The notes under the pieces were generated by a model. That model did not search any database, was not told the DNA's origin, and worked only from the letters and a program-made list of their open reading frames with translations. A stretch of 64,000 bases of DNA, taken from NCBI GenBank assembly GCA_964479625.1, contig CAYZMS010000006.1, positions 111,927-175,926 of the forward strand, read 5' to 3'. Within the stretch, counting starts at the first letter, position 1, and each line of letters opens with the position of its first letter. Shown piece by piece: positions 9,207 to 17,851 of the stretch. The position numbers and the translations under genes are program-made. This stretch comes from CAYZMS01 sp964479625. Its GTDB lineage: Bacteria; Bacteroidota; Bacteroidia; Chitinophagales; Saprospiraceae.

Positions 9207-9924
9207 ATGAATATGAATCGTACACGTCTTTTAATTTGTTTATTCCTGGGATTCGGGTTTAGTCTTATGGCTCAACCTACCAGTCAGGGCAACTTTATGA
9301 TTGGATCTACTTTGGGTTTCTCTTCCAGCTCCTCTGAAGTGGATGTCGATGGCGGAGATGTATCAGTCAACCAAAGTGGAACCCGATCCACCCAGTTTAA
9401 TATTGCTCCTAAAATCGGGTACTTTATTGCTCCTAACTGGAATTTGGGTATCGGCATGGATTACACCCTCAATGAAGTAAAAGACCCCAACGGTGACGGT
9501 TCTGGAAATGAGTTTGATGAATCATTCGACAGTGACCTGCTGTTTGGGCCCTTTACTCGTTACTACCTTCCAGTACAAAATGATATGGCTTTCTCCCTGG
9601 AAGCAACCTTTGGGTTTGGCAGTTCTCGCAACCAAATTGACCTGATGGATGGGAATTCGCAAACCATTAATAACGATGTCATTGCTTTTTGGCGTTAGTC
9701 CTGGTTTCACCATTTTCTCAAGCAATGGAATTGGTATTGAAGCCATATTCAAATAAAATTACCCCCGGAGTGACTCCGATTTTACTATAAACGGACAACC
9801 TCAGGAAGCCTTAACCGAAACTAATCAATTTGATTTTTCTGTTGGCGTACAGTTTTACCTGTCCAGGTTGAGTAGTGCAGAGGTGGACAAAGATTTAAGT
9901 CCTTCCAACAACAACTTTTATTAA
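9207..9924 (+). pseudogene. Outer-membrane beta-barrel protein, frameshifted
   Basis: From ATG 9207 a signal peptide (MNMNRTRLLICLFLGFGFSLMAQ) leads into an 8-stranded-type OmpA/OMP_b-brl barrel with alternating aromatic strands (GNFMIGSTLGFSS, NIAPKIGYFIAPNWNLGIGMDYTL, DMAFSLEATFGFG). An extra base in the T run near 9688 shifts the frame and gives a stop at 9698. The original frame continues as AFGVSPGFTIFSSNGIGIEAIFK, stops at TAA 9754-9756, then runs through DFSVGVQFYLSRLSS to TAA 9922-9924. Two independent lesions indicate decay. An intact version would be a 240-residue porin-like or adhesion barrel. Confidence 0.85.
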
Positions 9925-9986
9925 TAAAAGGCATTTTCTGAGTTACCAATCCCCCCTTTCGGAATAAATGATAAAAAAAAGCTTTT

Positions 9987-10043
9987 AAAAATAGTTTTCC
10001 CCTTTTTCCCATAAAATGCGATAAAAAGAGGAAAACTATTTTT
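9987..10043 (+). terminator. Long hairpin downstream of the beta-barrel pseudogene
   Basis: AAAAATAGTTTTCC (9987-10000) and GGAAAACTATTTTT (10030-10043) are perfectly complementary over 14 bases, and the loop adds a partial CCTTTTT/AAAAAGAGG pairing. The right arm ends in a T tract on the plus strand. It fits as terminator of the decayed barrel gene. Confidence 0.6.
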
Positions 10044-10164
10044 ATTTAGCTATCAATTTCACGAAAGGTGCTTCAGAACCAGACACCATATATGTCGGCT
10101 GGTAAGCGAAGTAAGCCTGGACATCAACTATTCGATTCCAAAATCCAAAAAATCGCCAGGTTAA

Positions 10165-10989
10165 ATGGCTAATGACCTACTCTACCAATTGGAACAATTG
10201 CTGAAAGACATGCGCTTTACCATCGTCGGCGAAGCGCCCTATCTTCCTTTCGAATGGAAACCACAGGACCAAGGCCCATTTTCCTACTTCAAATTGCTGG
10301 AACAAGAAGGCATTGTAAAGCCTCAAAGTTCGGAGGCCTTCCTCGAAAAATTTCACCAGGAATTCCCCGAAGATCAGGACCGTTCCCAAACCAAGGTTTG
10401 GGAGGATTTCTTCAGCAAAACGCAGCAGACCGACCTCTACACTTACCACTTTCCGGAGGATGCTCCTGGTGGCGTCCCGGAAGATGCCCGAACACAACTC
10501 CCCCTGGGTGTACCCTTAATGACCTGGGAGGAAAAGGGCTTTCTGGGAACGGGACTTTGCCAAACCAGACGCTTCCGTAAGCATAAGTTTGTGGCTGACG
10601 AATCTGTTCCTCCGGAGATCGTCACGATCTGGGAACCTCGCTTGAGCAGCCTGCCCGCACCCATCAAGGCCCCCCGCCCCTGGGATGTGCAGGCCTGTTG
10701 GCGCTTACTTAGCGGCGAAAAACAGCAACTGCCCGAAAAGCTATTATTTGAGATGGGCTACATCAACACCAGGGATAATTTTAAAAACCTGCTTGGTCTG
10801 GAGGATGAGGTCGAATACAAGGATGAGGAATTAGCTGTATTGGCCTGGTTCGAAGCCAACACTCAAAGCACGGAGGTATTGACGCTTTTCTACTCTGTAA
10901 TGGATGAGATGTGGGTACAATACTACGCCCTGGGCTACCTTATAGATGGTTCGGTCATTGGGTTTAAAACCTACGGGTTTACTTACTAA
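10165..10989 (+). CDS. Unknown soluble protein, 274 residues
   Basis: I do not recognise the family. It has no signal peptide or membrane helix, and is acidic and rich in aromatic residues (PFEWKPQDQGPFSYF, LAVLAWFEANTQSTEVLTLFYSV). Codon use matches neighbouring genes and the frame is intact, which argues for a real gene. It is flanked by the decayed barrel gene and, convergently, by the LytTR regulator whose stop is at 11004, only 15 bases beyond its own stop. No shared function with either neighbour can be inferred. Confidence 0.7.
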   Translation: MANDLLYQLEQLLKDMRFTIVGEAPYLPFEWKPQDQGPFSYFKLLEQEGIVKPQSSEAFLEKFHQEFPEDQDRSQTKVWEDFFSKTQQTDLYTYHFPEDAPGGVPEDARTQLPLGVPLMTWEEKGFLGTGLCQTRRFRKHKFVADESVPPEIVTIWEPRLSSLPAPIKAPRPWDVQACWRLLSGEKQQLPEKLLFEMGYINTRDNFKNLLGLEDEVEYKDEELAVLAWFEANTQSTEVLTLFYSVMDEMWVQYYALGYLIDGSVIGFKTYGFTY

Positions 10990-11003
10990 ACTGGGCTGCT
11001 GCA

Positions 11004-11729
11004 TTATCGCTTCCAAAGTCGATCAGCGATCAGTTCTTTAAAAACAGGCTCCTGTAAATTGCGACTTACCGGGACCTTATGATCCCCGATGAGTAGCCGG
11101 CCGCCTTCCATTCCTTCTACCTTTTCCCGGGCGACGAGGAAAGAACGATGAACCCTTAAAAACAGATGGGCCGGCAATTGCTTTTCCACTTGTTTCAACG
11201 ACATCAAAGCCATCAATTTACGCTCGGGGGTATGGATGAAGATGTAATCCTTGGAGGATTCTACGAAAAGAATATCCGAGAACTGCACCTTTACGTATTG
11301 ATGATCTGCCTTTACGAAGAAATGCTGATCGGAGGCTGGTCCTCCGCCCTTGTTTTCGAAGAAGGAACGCGCCTTTTGGGCAGCCTGGAAAAACCGGGCA
11401 AAGGAAAAGGGCTTGACCAAATAATCGAGTGCGTTCACTTCAAAACCTTCGGCGGCGAACTCCCGGTGGGCAGTAGTAAAAATAACCTGCGGGGGCGTAG
11501 CCAGCGTTCTGAACCATTGCAGCCCACTAAGGTCGGGCATTTCGATGTCCAAAAAGATCAGGGCTATGTTTTTTGCACGTAAATGCTCTTCCGCTTCGAA
11601 TACATTTGCAGCCGTCCCGCTCAGCTCCAGAAAGGCCGTCTTTTCCAGAAATTGCTGTAGGCCTGACCGGGCAACCGGTTCGTCATCTACGATCAATGTA
11701 CTTATCCGGCCTGTATATCCCTCAGACAT
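11004..11729 (-). CDS. LytTR-family response regulator
   Basis: A 241-residue response regulator. The receiver domain (about residues 10-125) has the acidic pocket VDDEP (Asp15-Asp16), the phospho-acceptor Asp61 in LIFLDIEMPDLSG, the Thr in IFTTAH and the conserved Lys106 in DYLVKPF. A LytTR DNA-binding domain follows (about 135-238: FVKADHQYVKVQFSDILFVESSKDY, FLRVHRSFLVA, VPVSRN). Its start overlaps the end of the kinase gene by 8 bases, so the two are translationally coupled and form a cognate pair. It is the last gene of the TPR-receptor-kinase-regulator operon and may regulate that operon. Confidence 0.95.
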   Translation of the reverse strand: MSEGYTGRISTLIVDDEPVARSGLQQFLEKTAFLELSGTAANVFEAEEHLRAKNIALIFLDIEMPDLSGLQWFRTLATPPQVIFTTAHREFAAEGFEVNALDYLVKPFSFARFFQAAQKARSFFENKGGGPASDQHFFVKADHQYVKVQFSDILFVESSKDYIFIHTPERKLMALMSLKQVEKQLPAHLFLRVHRSFLVAREKVEGMEGGRLLIGDHKVPVSRNLQEPVFKELIADRLWKR

Positions 11730-12798
11730 CTACCCGGGTATTTTGCTCAGCCCCGGAAGGGGTAAGGTCCTTTTCCATTGGAATTTGTAACCGCACATAA
11801 AACCACCCCTCCTTTTCGAAAAAATCGAATTGATAGTCCTGAGGGAATAATAGCTCCAATCGCCGTTTCACATTTTGAAGACCGATCCCTCTATTTTCTT
11901 TAGTTCCCTTCGCACGGGTAGCCGGAATAGTATTTTTAACCTCTAATTCGAGCATTGACCCATGTACTTCCAGGTTTATTCGAACGGCATAGGGTTCAGC
12001 GCTTCGGCTGTGTTTGAAGGCATTTTCAACCAGGGGCATAAGGAGCATAGGCGGGATCAAAAAAGTGCTTTCCTGAGCAGAACATCGGAAATCGAAGGTG
12101 AGTAAATCTCCATGTCGAATGCGTTCCATAGCCATGTAGTTGCGCAAATACCGGATCTCTTTGGATAAAGGAATACGATCCTGACGACTATCATATAACT
12201 GATGACTAAGGTTATCGGAGAAACGCAATAATAATTCTTTGGCCTCTTCATTATCCTGTTCCATCAAAAAATAGATGGTATTTAAGGTATTAAAGACGTA
12301 ATGCGGATTGATCTGGCTTTTTAACTGTTTTAACTCCGTTTGCAGGTTGCGCTTTTCGAGTTCTTGTGTATACCGGTCCTTTTGGTACCATTGTTGGGTA
12401 AAGAACAAAGCCATGGTCAGGCCATAGATCAGTAATAATTCTGACAAATGAATCAGATTGCCCTCCAGGCCTGCAAACCATACTTCCTCCGGGGAGACCT
12501 CGTAAAATCTGGTAAATAGGGCATACATCCCCTCTTGGATCAAAAAAACAAACAAAGCGGTAGTTGTACTAATAGCAGCCAGATAGCCCCAATACCGTTG
12601 TTTCAACAACAATTTGGGGACCAGTACATACAGGTTCAAGTAGATATAAGGCACCCAAAACAATGCCATGATCGTATTGGTGAACAGCAGTTCAGGATAG
12701 TTGCTGTGGTAAACCAGTTCCCTGAGTGTCCAAAGGTTTAGGAATAGCAACCAAAACAACAGATGCTGTACCCAGCTTTTATGCAAAATACGCTTCAT
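11722..12798 (-). CDS. LytS-type sensor histidine kinase (His_kinase family)
   Basis: A membrane kinase of about 358 residues. Four membrane segments occupy the N-terminal 140 residues (for example VQHLLFWLLFLNLW, TIMALFWVPYIYLNLYVLVP), followed by a short coiled linker and the PF06580-type motif QINPHYVFNTLNTIYF holding the phosphorylated His. The HATPase region shows LIPPMLLMPLVENAFKHS (N box) and a G box (NRGIGLQNVKRRLELL). An upstream ATG at 12810 is possible, but ATG 12798 gives the usual MKR start one base after the receptor stop codon (12800-12802), typical of translational coupling. It pairs with the LytTR regulator immediately downstream. The signal is unknown; co-location with a TonB receptor suggests a transported ligand. 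Confidence 0.93.
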   Translation of the reverse strand: MKRILHKSWVQHLLFWLLFLNLWTLRELVYHSNYPELLFTNTIMALFWVPYIYLNLYVLVPKLLLKQRYWGYLAAISTTTALFVFLIQEGMYALFTRFYEVSPEEVWFAGLEGNLIHLSELLLIYGLTMALFFTQQWYQKDRYTQELEKRNLQTELKQLKSQINPHYVFNTLNTIYFLMEQDNEEAKELLLRFSDNLSHQLYDSRQDRIPLSKEIRYLRNYMAMERIRHGDLLTFDFRCSAQESTFLIPPMLLMPLVENAFKHSRSAEPYAVRINLEVHGSMLELEVKNTIPATRAKGTKENRGIGLQNVKRRLELLFPQDYQFDFFEKEGWFYVRLQIPMEKDLTPSGAEQNTRVDV

Positions 12799-12799
12799 T

Positions 12800-14899
12800 C
12801 TAAATACCAATTAATACGAACATCCCTACGAAAAAAGAACGCTGAGCAGTTGGGCCGATAGGCTCCCGGGCCATTCCGTCCTCGGAATATCGATACCCGA
12901 ACACCTGCTCAAAAGCGAAAGGGTTATTGACCGAAGCATAAATTACCGTAAACTGATCAAAAATACTAGTGATGTAACTGGCATTCCAGCTAATGTTGTG
13001 GTAGGCCGGGGTCCGGCTTACCAAAAAGCCTGATTCCAAAGGATCGTCATAAGGGCGACCAGATGCGAAAGCGTATCCGAGCCCAAAATCCAACCGTTGA
13101 GGGATGAGTTGATATTGTCCGATAATATTCAGGGTGTGGTCAGAAGCAAAATCAGGTTGAGTCGAAACCGGAAAGTCTCTGAATTTTCGCTCGGTATCCA
13201 AATAGGAGTAGGTCACCCAATAATCGAGCCGTGAAATGGACTTTCTGTCCCGCCAGAACAATTCAATGCCGCGGGCATATCCAAAGCCACTGTTATCAAA
13301 TGTATTTTCCCCCGCATTGCTGACCAGGTCTTTATAATCCTTATGGTAGGCTTCTATCCTAAGGGAATAATTATCCGTAAGCCATTGATAATTGAGGATA
13401 TAATGGGTAGCTCGTTCAAAGGTCAGTAGGGGGGTACCGGCCCAGTAGAACTCGGTCTGGGGGCTTTGATAAAAATCGCCCCAGGCAAAGGCCAGCTGTG
13501 CATCATTTCCGGTTTTCCAGGCCAGGGATAGTCGCGGAGCCAGGTTGTAGTCCTCCACCAATTCATCGAACTCAGCGCGCAGTCCAAACCGTAGGGCCAG
13601 CTTTTTAGCCGGTTTCCAGTCGAATTCTGAAAAAACAGCCCCGTAGTGTGCATCCACATCGGCCTGGTATTGGTTGAAAGCAGATCCATCCCTACGTCAG
13701 CGCCACTCCAGGCCGGTCCTCAACTGGGCCTTTTTCCCAAGGCTACGTCCCCATTTTAAACGGGCTTGCTGAAAACTAATATCATTTCGAATAGTATCCT
13801 CATTCAGCTGTATATCTTCCAGTTCTGTACTCTGGGTAAAGCCCGCATAGATCGTTCCTTTAGTGCCTAGGAGGCCGTTATAAGTTAGGTAACCATAAAA
13901 ATTACTATTGTTATTCTCAAAGCGGTTGGTCAGGCTGGTCTCTCCTATCCGGGGATAGCTGAGGGCAAACTCCTGTTGTTGCCATTGGCCATAGCCCTTA
14001 AAGATCCCTTTATCCGTTTTCCGACGAAACCCAAGAGCCCCCTCTACGACCGTTGGGACCTGTTCCCACTCCCGATCCTGGGGCACCAGTTCAAATAAAG
14101 GGGTCAGATTGGTGTAAGCCGCCTGGGCCAGGACGGCCGTGCGCTTATTCCATTCTTTCGAAAGGGAAGTACTCACCCCCGCCAGATTAGCTCCCAGGCC
14201 GATAGATGAACTGGAGGGCATATCTTCGGTGTTCAACTCCAGAACGGAGGCCAGCGCCTGCCCAAACTCTGCTGAATACCCTCCCGTACTAAACTGGATC
14301 CCTTCGAACAGGAAGGGATCAAAACGGTTTCGGGCCGGAATGTCGGGGCTGGTCCCGAAGAAAGGCTCTGCGACAGTCGTTCCATCTATGATCACCTGGG
14401 TTTCATAAGCCTCTCCACCCCGAACAAAAATCCCCGTTTGGTCTCCCACTATCGAAACACTGGGCAGGGTCCGTAAAGCCCCGTTCAGGTCTCCGGCAGC
14501 AATGGGGTTTTGCACAATGTCCAAAGGGTTGAGCAATGTCGCGGATTCAGAGGCCGCTGCATCAAATGAACCAGCCGTGATCACCACCTCCTTCAAAGCG
14601 GTAGAATTGGGCTTTAGGGTAAGCGATATCCAAAGACTATCTCCGGTAATATGGATTGGACGACGACGCTCTTCCCAACCAAGGCTACTGACTACCAAAG
14701 TAACAGGGCCTTTGGCCTGGGTGGTGAAATGAAATACCCCCTTCTCATCAGAAGCCGTACCATCCCAAATGCTGTCTAAATACACATTGGCAAAAGGAAT
14801 GGGAGCTTCACGTTCATCAAGGACCCGACCACTCAGGATAGTTTGGCCCTGCAAAGGAACCAGGAGGCTTATAAGCAATAGGATCAGAAAAAAATGCAT
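12800..14899 (-). pseudogene. TonB-dependent receptor interrupted by one in-frame TGA
   Basis: A reading frame of 699 codons encodes an outer-membrane TonB-dependent receptor: signal peptide (MHFFLILLLISLLVPLQG), carboxypeptidase-regulatory-like domain (about 19-100, ILSGRVLDEREAPIPFANVYLD), plug (about 125-215, LNGALRTLPSVSIVGDQTGIFVRGG, VIIDGTTVAEPF) and a barrel. A TGA at 13697-13699 (codon 401, inside ...LEWR) splits it. The downstream part stays in the same frame and ends normally at TAG 12800-12802, so a single substitution (for example CGA to TGA) explains it. The stop sits in UGAC context, known as relatively leaky. It is in one operon with the TPR gene (4-base gap) and the kinase/regulator. 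The break is either recent inactivation or low-level readthrough. Confidence 0.85.
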
Positions 14900-14903
14900 A
14901 TTC

Positions 14904-15626
14904 TCAAGGCTTGAGGTGGTTTGCCAATTCCTGGATCTGATAGTCCTCCGGAAATTTACTCAAGGCTTGTTTCGCATACAGCCGGGCTTCATCTTTACGA
15001 TCCTCCCGATCTAGATACTGGATCAGGTAGCTGTAGACTTCTTCCCTTCCCCAACTGGGTGCCAATTGGGAGGTATTAGATTTGTCGGGGCATTGGAGCG
15101 CCTTTTTCAAACTGTTTTCTACCTTCTTTCCGCCCCCATACATTTTGGGTTTGTAAAAATCGGCCCGACCATCTGCCAGCCATGCCCTCAGGTTTTGTTC
15201 GTCCTTTTTGAGGGCCTTATTGATCATTTTCCCTGCACGACCTGAGAGAAACGGCGCTTTTAGTGGGGCAAAGGTTATAGATAGGCTTGCCAGGGAAGAT
15301 TGCAGGGTCAACTCCTCTGCGTTGGGATCCTTAATGGGCTCAAGGACTTCCATGGCAGCCGATACTGCGGCTTTGGCCCCCGCTTCGTTGTCCTGGTTGA
15401 GTTCGAAGATGGCGTTTTGGTAATGGGCATAGGCGATCCAATAAGATCTCCACTCTCCCAGCTCTTCCTTTTCCAGGGATTCAATAAGGGTGGGCAGGAA
15501 TGAAGTTTGGTTGGCAAATGACTTTTGTAAGGCGGCTTCTATTCGTACCTGGGGATGCTCCTCCGGCTGCCCAAAAGCCAGGGAGGCACAAAAGACGAAC
15601 AGGTAAACCATAAAATAGCTTTTCAT
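14904..15626 (-). CDS. Exported TPR-like protein, operon partner of the TonB receptor
   Basis: A 240-residue protein with an N-terminal signal peptide (MKSYFMVYLFVFCASLAFG) and TPR-like helical pairs. These include a segment resembling periplasmic TPR proteins (NLRAWLADGRADFYKPKMYGGGKKVENSLKKAL) and a final repeat (DRKDEARLYAKQALSKFPEDYQIQELAN). It is the first gene of the operon that continues with the TonB receptor four bases downstream, so a periplasmic role with that receptor or its ligand is likely by context. Directly upstream of the start lies a perfect 12-bp inverted repeat that may control the operon. Confidence 0.82.
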   Translation of the reverse strand: MKSYFMVYLFVFCASLAFGQPEEHPQVRIEAALQKSFANQTSFLPTLIESLEKEELGEWRSYWIAYAHYQNAIFELNQDNEAGAKAAVSAAMEVLEPIKDPNAEELTLQSSLASLSITFAPLKAPFLSGRAGKMINKALKKDEQNLRAWLADGRADFYKPKMYGGGKKVENSLKKALQCPDKSNTSQLAPSWGREEVYSYLIQYLDREDRKDEARLYAKQALSKFPEDYQIQELANHLKP

Positions 15627-15630
15627 TGTC

Positions 15631-15670
15631 TAGTATTGAAGTTTTCGAGTTAATGAACACTTCAATACTA
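15631..15670. promoter_or_regulatory. 12-bp inverted repeat upstream of the TPR-receptor-kinase-regulator operon
   Basis: TAGTATTGAAGT (15631-15642) and ACTTCAATACTA (15659-15670) are perfect inverted arms 16 bases apart, beginning 5 bases before the ATG at 15626. The position in the promoter/leader and the exact arms suggest either an operator bound by a dimer, possibly the operon's own LytTR regulator, or an RNA hairpin that sequesters the translation start. The sequence alone cannot separate these options. Confidence 0.5.
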
Positions 15671-15747
15671 ATGGGATCGCCTGCTATTTCCAAAAGGGAT
15701 ATACCTTTGGCAGGAAAGCGTAGAAGTTTGGTAAAGGAGGGTAGAAA

Positions 15748-16974
15748 TTAATTCCTGTACTCGGGTCGTAGTCTTTCGGCACCTACCACAAAACCGTTTG
15801 CGATGAAACTTTGGCCGTTGCTCAATTCGGTAATGGTAAACATTTCCTGGGGTTGGTGCAGCCAATCGATCGATTGCACCTTGACGGCACCAAGCTTCCC
15901 ATTTTTATAAAAGGCCAGCTCATCTCCCGGGCTCAGCATATCCACGGATTCGTACTCATAGGCCCTTACCGATTGTTCGGGCAGGATGGAGGCCCAGGTG
16001 CCCTGAGCCGTTCGAATGGGATGATCAGCGGTAATGACCAGAACCGCTCCATTGTCGAGAGTGATTTGCACCACCCGGCTGTGCTCGGCTGTTTCTACTC
16101 CTAAAACTTCCGCTACGCTGCAGCTTTGTCCTTTAACGGAAGGTACCATAACACCATCTCCCGAATAAATTAACTCTATCGGCCGGGTGCTTCGGTCTCC
16201 CATGGTGACCTCTGTGCCTTTTGCCAGGCAAAGTACATCTAACCCATCGAAAAAAAGTTCGGAAATGGCTACGTCGGAATAGCGGGTGCCGGGATAAACA
16301 TCAGCGATCTCAAATCGCAAAATAAGGTCCTGCCCGTCCGCTCGGCGGCCCAGGGGCTCTGGTAGGGAGAAGGTCTGCTCCGCTCGGCTATCTTCCAAAT
16401 GTAAATTGGCGGAAGGCTGATCGTTGATGAACAGTTGCAGGGTCTTTACCCGGCCGTTTTTCTCCCAGGTAGTCTGATCCTTCACATATCCGTTATAGAT
16501 AATGATCTTGGTAAGGCGGGGGGATTGATGCTCGAACCGGTATTGCAGGTATTCACCCCGTCCATTTCTGCGGACCCCTTCTACCCAGGCCGTTTTCAGG
16601 CTAAAGTCGTGGGCATTATAAGCCTTATAGGTAAAACCGCCGCTGGAAGGCAATTCGGAAGAAGCACTGATGGCGATGGGCCCACCGGCATTATACCAGC
16701 TATCGCCGTTTCCCACTGTTTCCCAGGGATGTGCATATTCCTCTCCGATCTGCTGGAATAACTGGTCCAGTTCCTCTGCCTCGGCCGGTGTCATGGCCTG
16801 CTTTTCAAGTAGGAGATTACGCCGTTCGTAGGCGGCTTCCACTTGGGCGCTTACTTCTCGTACGGCACCGATTTCAGGGTACCAGTCTGGCAGCTGACTG
16901 AATAGCTCGAAGCAACTCATCAAAGACAAGCATCCCGCAAGTAGGGTAATTTTTCTCATCATGTTGTTTAACAA
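15748..16974 (-). CDS. Exported protein: discoidin/CBM-like domain plus Hint (hedgehog/intein) domain
   Basis: A 408-residue protein. The N terminus is a lipoprotein-like signal (LLAGCLSLMSC, Cys21 possible lipid site). Residues about 90-245 form a beta-sandwich resembling NADase-type glycan-binding or discoidin-like domains (WYNAGGPIAISASSELP, HDFSLKTAWVEG, LTKIIIYNGYVK, RYSDVAISELFF). From Cys249 a Hint module follows: VLCLAKGTEVTM (block A with the Cys nucleophile), LVITADHPI (block B, T315-x2-H318) and a C-terminal block (QSFIANGFVVGAE, N393-G394). The protein ends 14 residues later, so there is little C-extein. Hint modules of this kind carry out autocleavage; whether this one does is untested. 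The gene is transcribed alone. Confidence 0.85.
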   Translation of the reverse strand: MLNNMMRKITLLAGCLSLMSCFELFSQLPDWYPEIGAVREVSAQVEAAYERRNLLLEKQAMTPAEAEELDQLFQQIGEEYAHPWETVGNGDSWYNAGGPIAISASSELPSSGGFTYKAYNAHDFSLKTAWVEGVRRNGRGEYLQYRFEHQSPRLTKIIIYNGYVKDQTTWEKNGRVKTLQLFINDQPSANLHLEDSRAEQTFSLPEPLGRRADGQDLILRFEIADVYPGTRYSDVAISELFFDGLDVLCLAKGTEVTMGDRSTRPIELIYSGDGVMVPSVKGQSCSVAEVLGVETAEHSRVVQITLDNGAVLVITADHPIRTAQGTWASILPEQSVRAYEYESVDMLSPGDELAFYKNGKLGAVKVQSIDWLHQPQEMFTITELSNGQSFIANGFVVGAERLRPEYRN

Positions 16975-17133
16975 AGCGTTCCTTTACGTGAGGATATCTT
17001 CGAGGATCCGGCTACTACCTTTAGCCCCGGCAATAATGCGCAAGGGTGATTTTATAACGTTCGAAAAAGAGCTGCCGTATATATCTGCAAGATATTAAAA
17101 AGGGAGAAGGCTTGCTGGAAATTCCACACCCCC

Positions 17134-17841
17134 TCAGTCGGGCGATTTGAAAATACGCGCCCAGACCTCCTCCTTTTTTGAACGACTTACCGGAACGGAG
17201 GCTCCCTCAACATCTAACATGTACCCTTCGATCGCCTGCACCCGTTCTATGGCCACGATATAAGACTTGTGTACCCGTAAAAAGGCATCCTGAGGCAGTT
17301 CCGCCTCTATATTTTTTAGTCGTTCGAATAGAACGTATTTCCGGCCATCCGCACAGTGGATCCGGATATATTCCCGCAGGCCTTCAATGTAAACGATATC
17401 CCGATAGAAGATCTTAACGGTTCGTCCATCAACCTTTTGGAGGAAAAAATCAGGTCCAGGCTTAGACAGTATGGCTTTACCGGACTGTATATGGTTTCGA
17501 GCCTTCTGCACTGCCTGGACGAAGCGCTCAAAAGAAAAAGGTTTCAGCAGATAATCCACCACATTGAGATCAAAGGCTTCGATGGCATAATCGGCATAAG
17601 CCGTAGTAAAAATCGTGGCAGGTGGGTGGGGAATCGCCCTAAGGAGATTATTCCCGCTTAGCAGGGGCATTTGAATATCGAGAAACAGGAGGTCCACCGG
17701 TCGATCCTGTAGCACTTGTAAGGCTTCAACCGGCGATTTCATTCGGCCGACCAACTCCAGGTCAGGTATGCGCTGAATAAAGTTCTCCAACAGGTTCAAT
17801 GCCAGATATTCATCGTCAACGATCAAGGTTTGAACGGGCAT
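17134..17841 (-). CDS. LytTR-family response regulator (second system)
   Basis: A 235-residue regulator. Its receiver domain has Asp9-Asp10, phospho-acceptor Asp55 (LLFLDIQMPLLSG), IFTTAYADYAIEAF and Lys100 (DYLLKPF). Its LytTR domain (about 130-230) shows FFLQKVDGRTVKIFYRDIVYIEG, DAFLRVHKSYIVA and VPVSRSKK. The architecture matches the regulator at 11004, but the sequences differ clearly, so these are paralogous systems and not a recent duplication. It starts 10 bases after the kinase stop and forms a two-gene operon. Possible binding sites are the TGGTTGA repeats in the promoter region at 18928-18955. Confidence 0.95.
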   Translation of the reverse strand: MPVQTLIVDDEYLALNLLENFIQRIPDLELVGRMKSPVEALQVLQDRPVDLLFLDIQMPLLSGNNLLRAIPHPPATIFTTAYADYAIEAFDLNVVDYLLKPFSFERFVQAVQKARNHIQSGKAILSKPGPDFFLQKVDGRTVKIFYRDIVYIEGLREYIRIHCADGRKYVLFERLKNIEAELPQDAFLRVHKSYIVAIERVQAIEGYMLDVEGASVPVSRSKKEEVWARIFKSPD

Positions 17842-17851
17842 GAGCGATGGA

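Noticed and set aside
12800..13657. Separate 285-residue outer-membrane protein gene
   Set aside because: Same frame as the upstream receptor piece, begins at an internal GTG, and contains only barrel strands of the receptor.
7786..13699. UGA recoding (both the dioxygenase and the TonB receptor contain in-frame TGA followed by C)
   Set aside because: The expected residues differ (Gly and probably Arg), TGA is a normal stop for intact genes such as the CMD protein, and the dioxygenase also carries TAA and a frameshift. Recoding is not needed.
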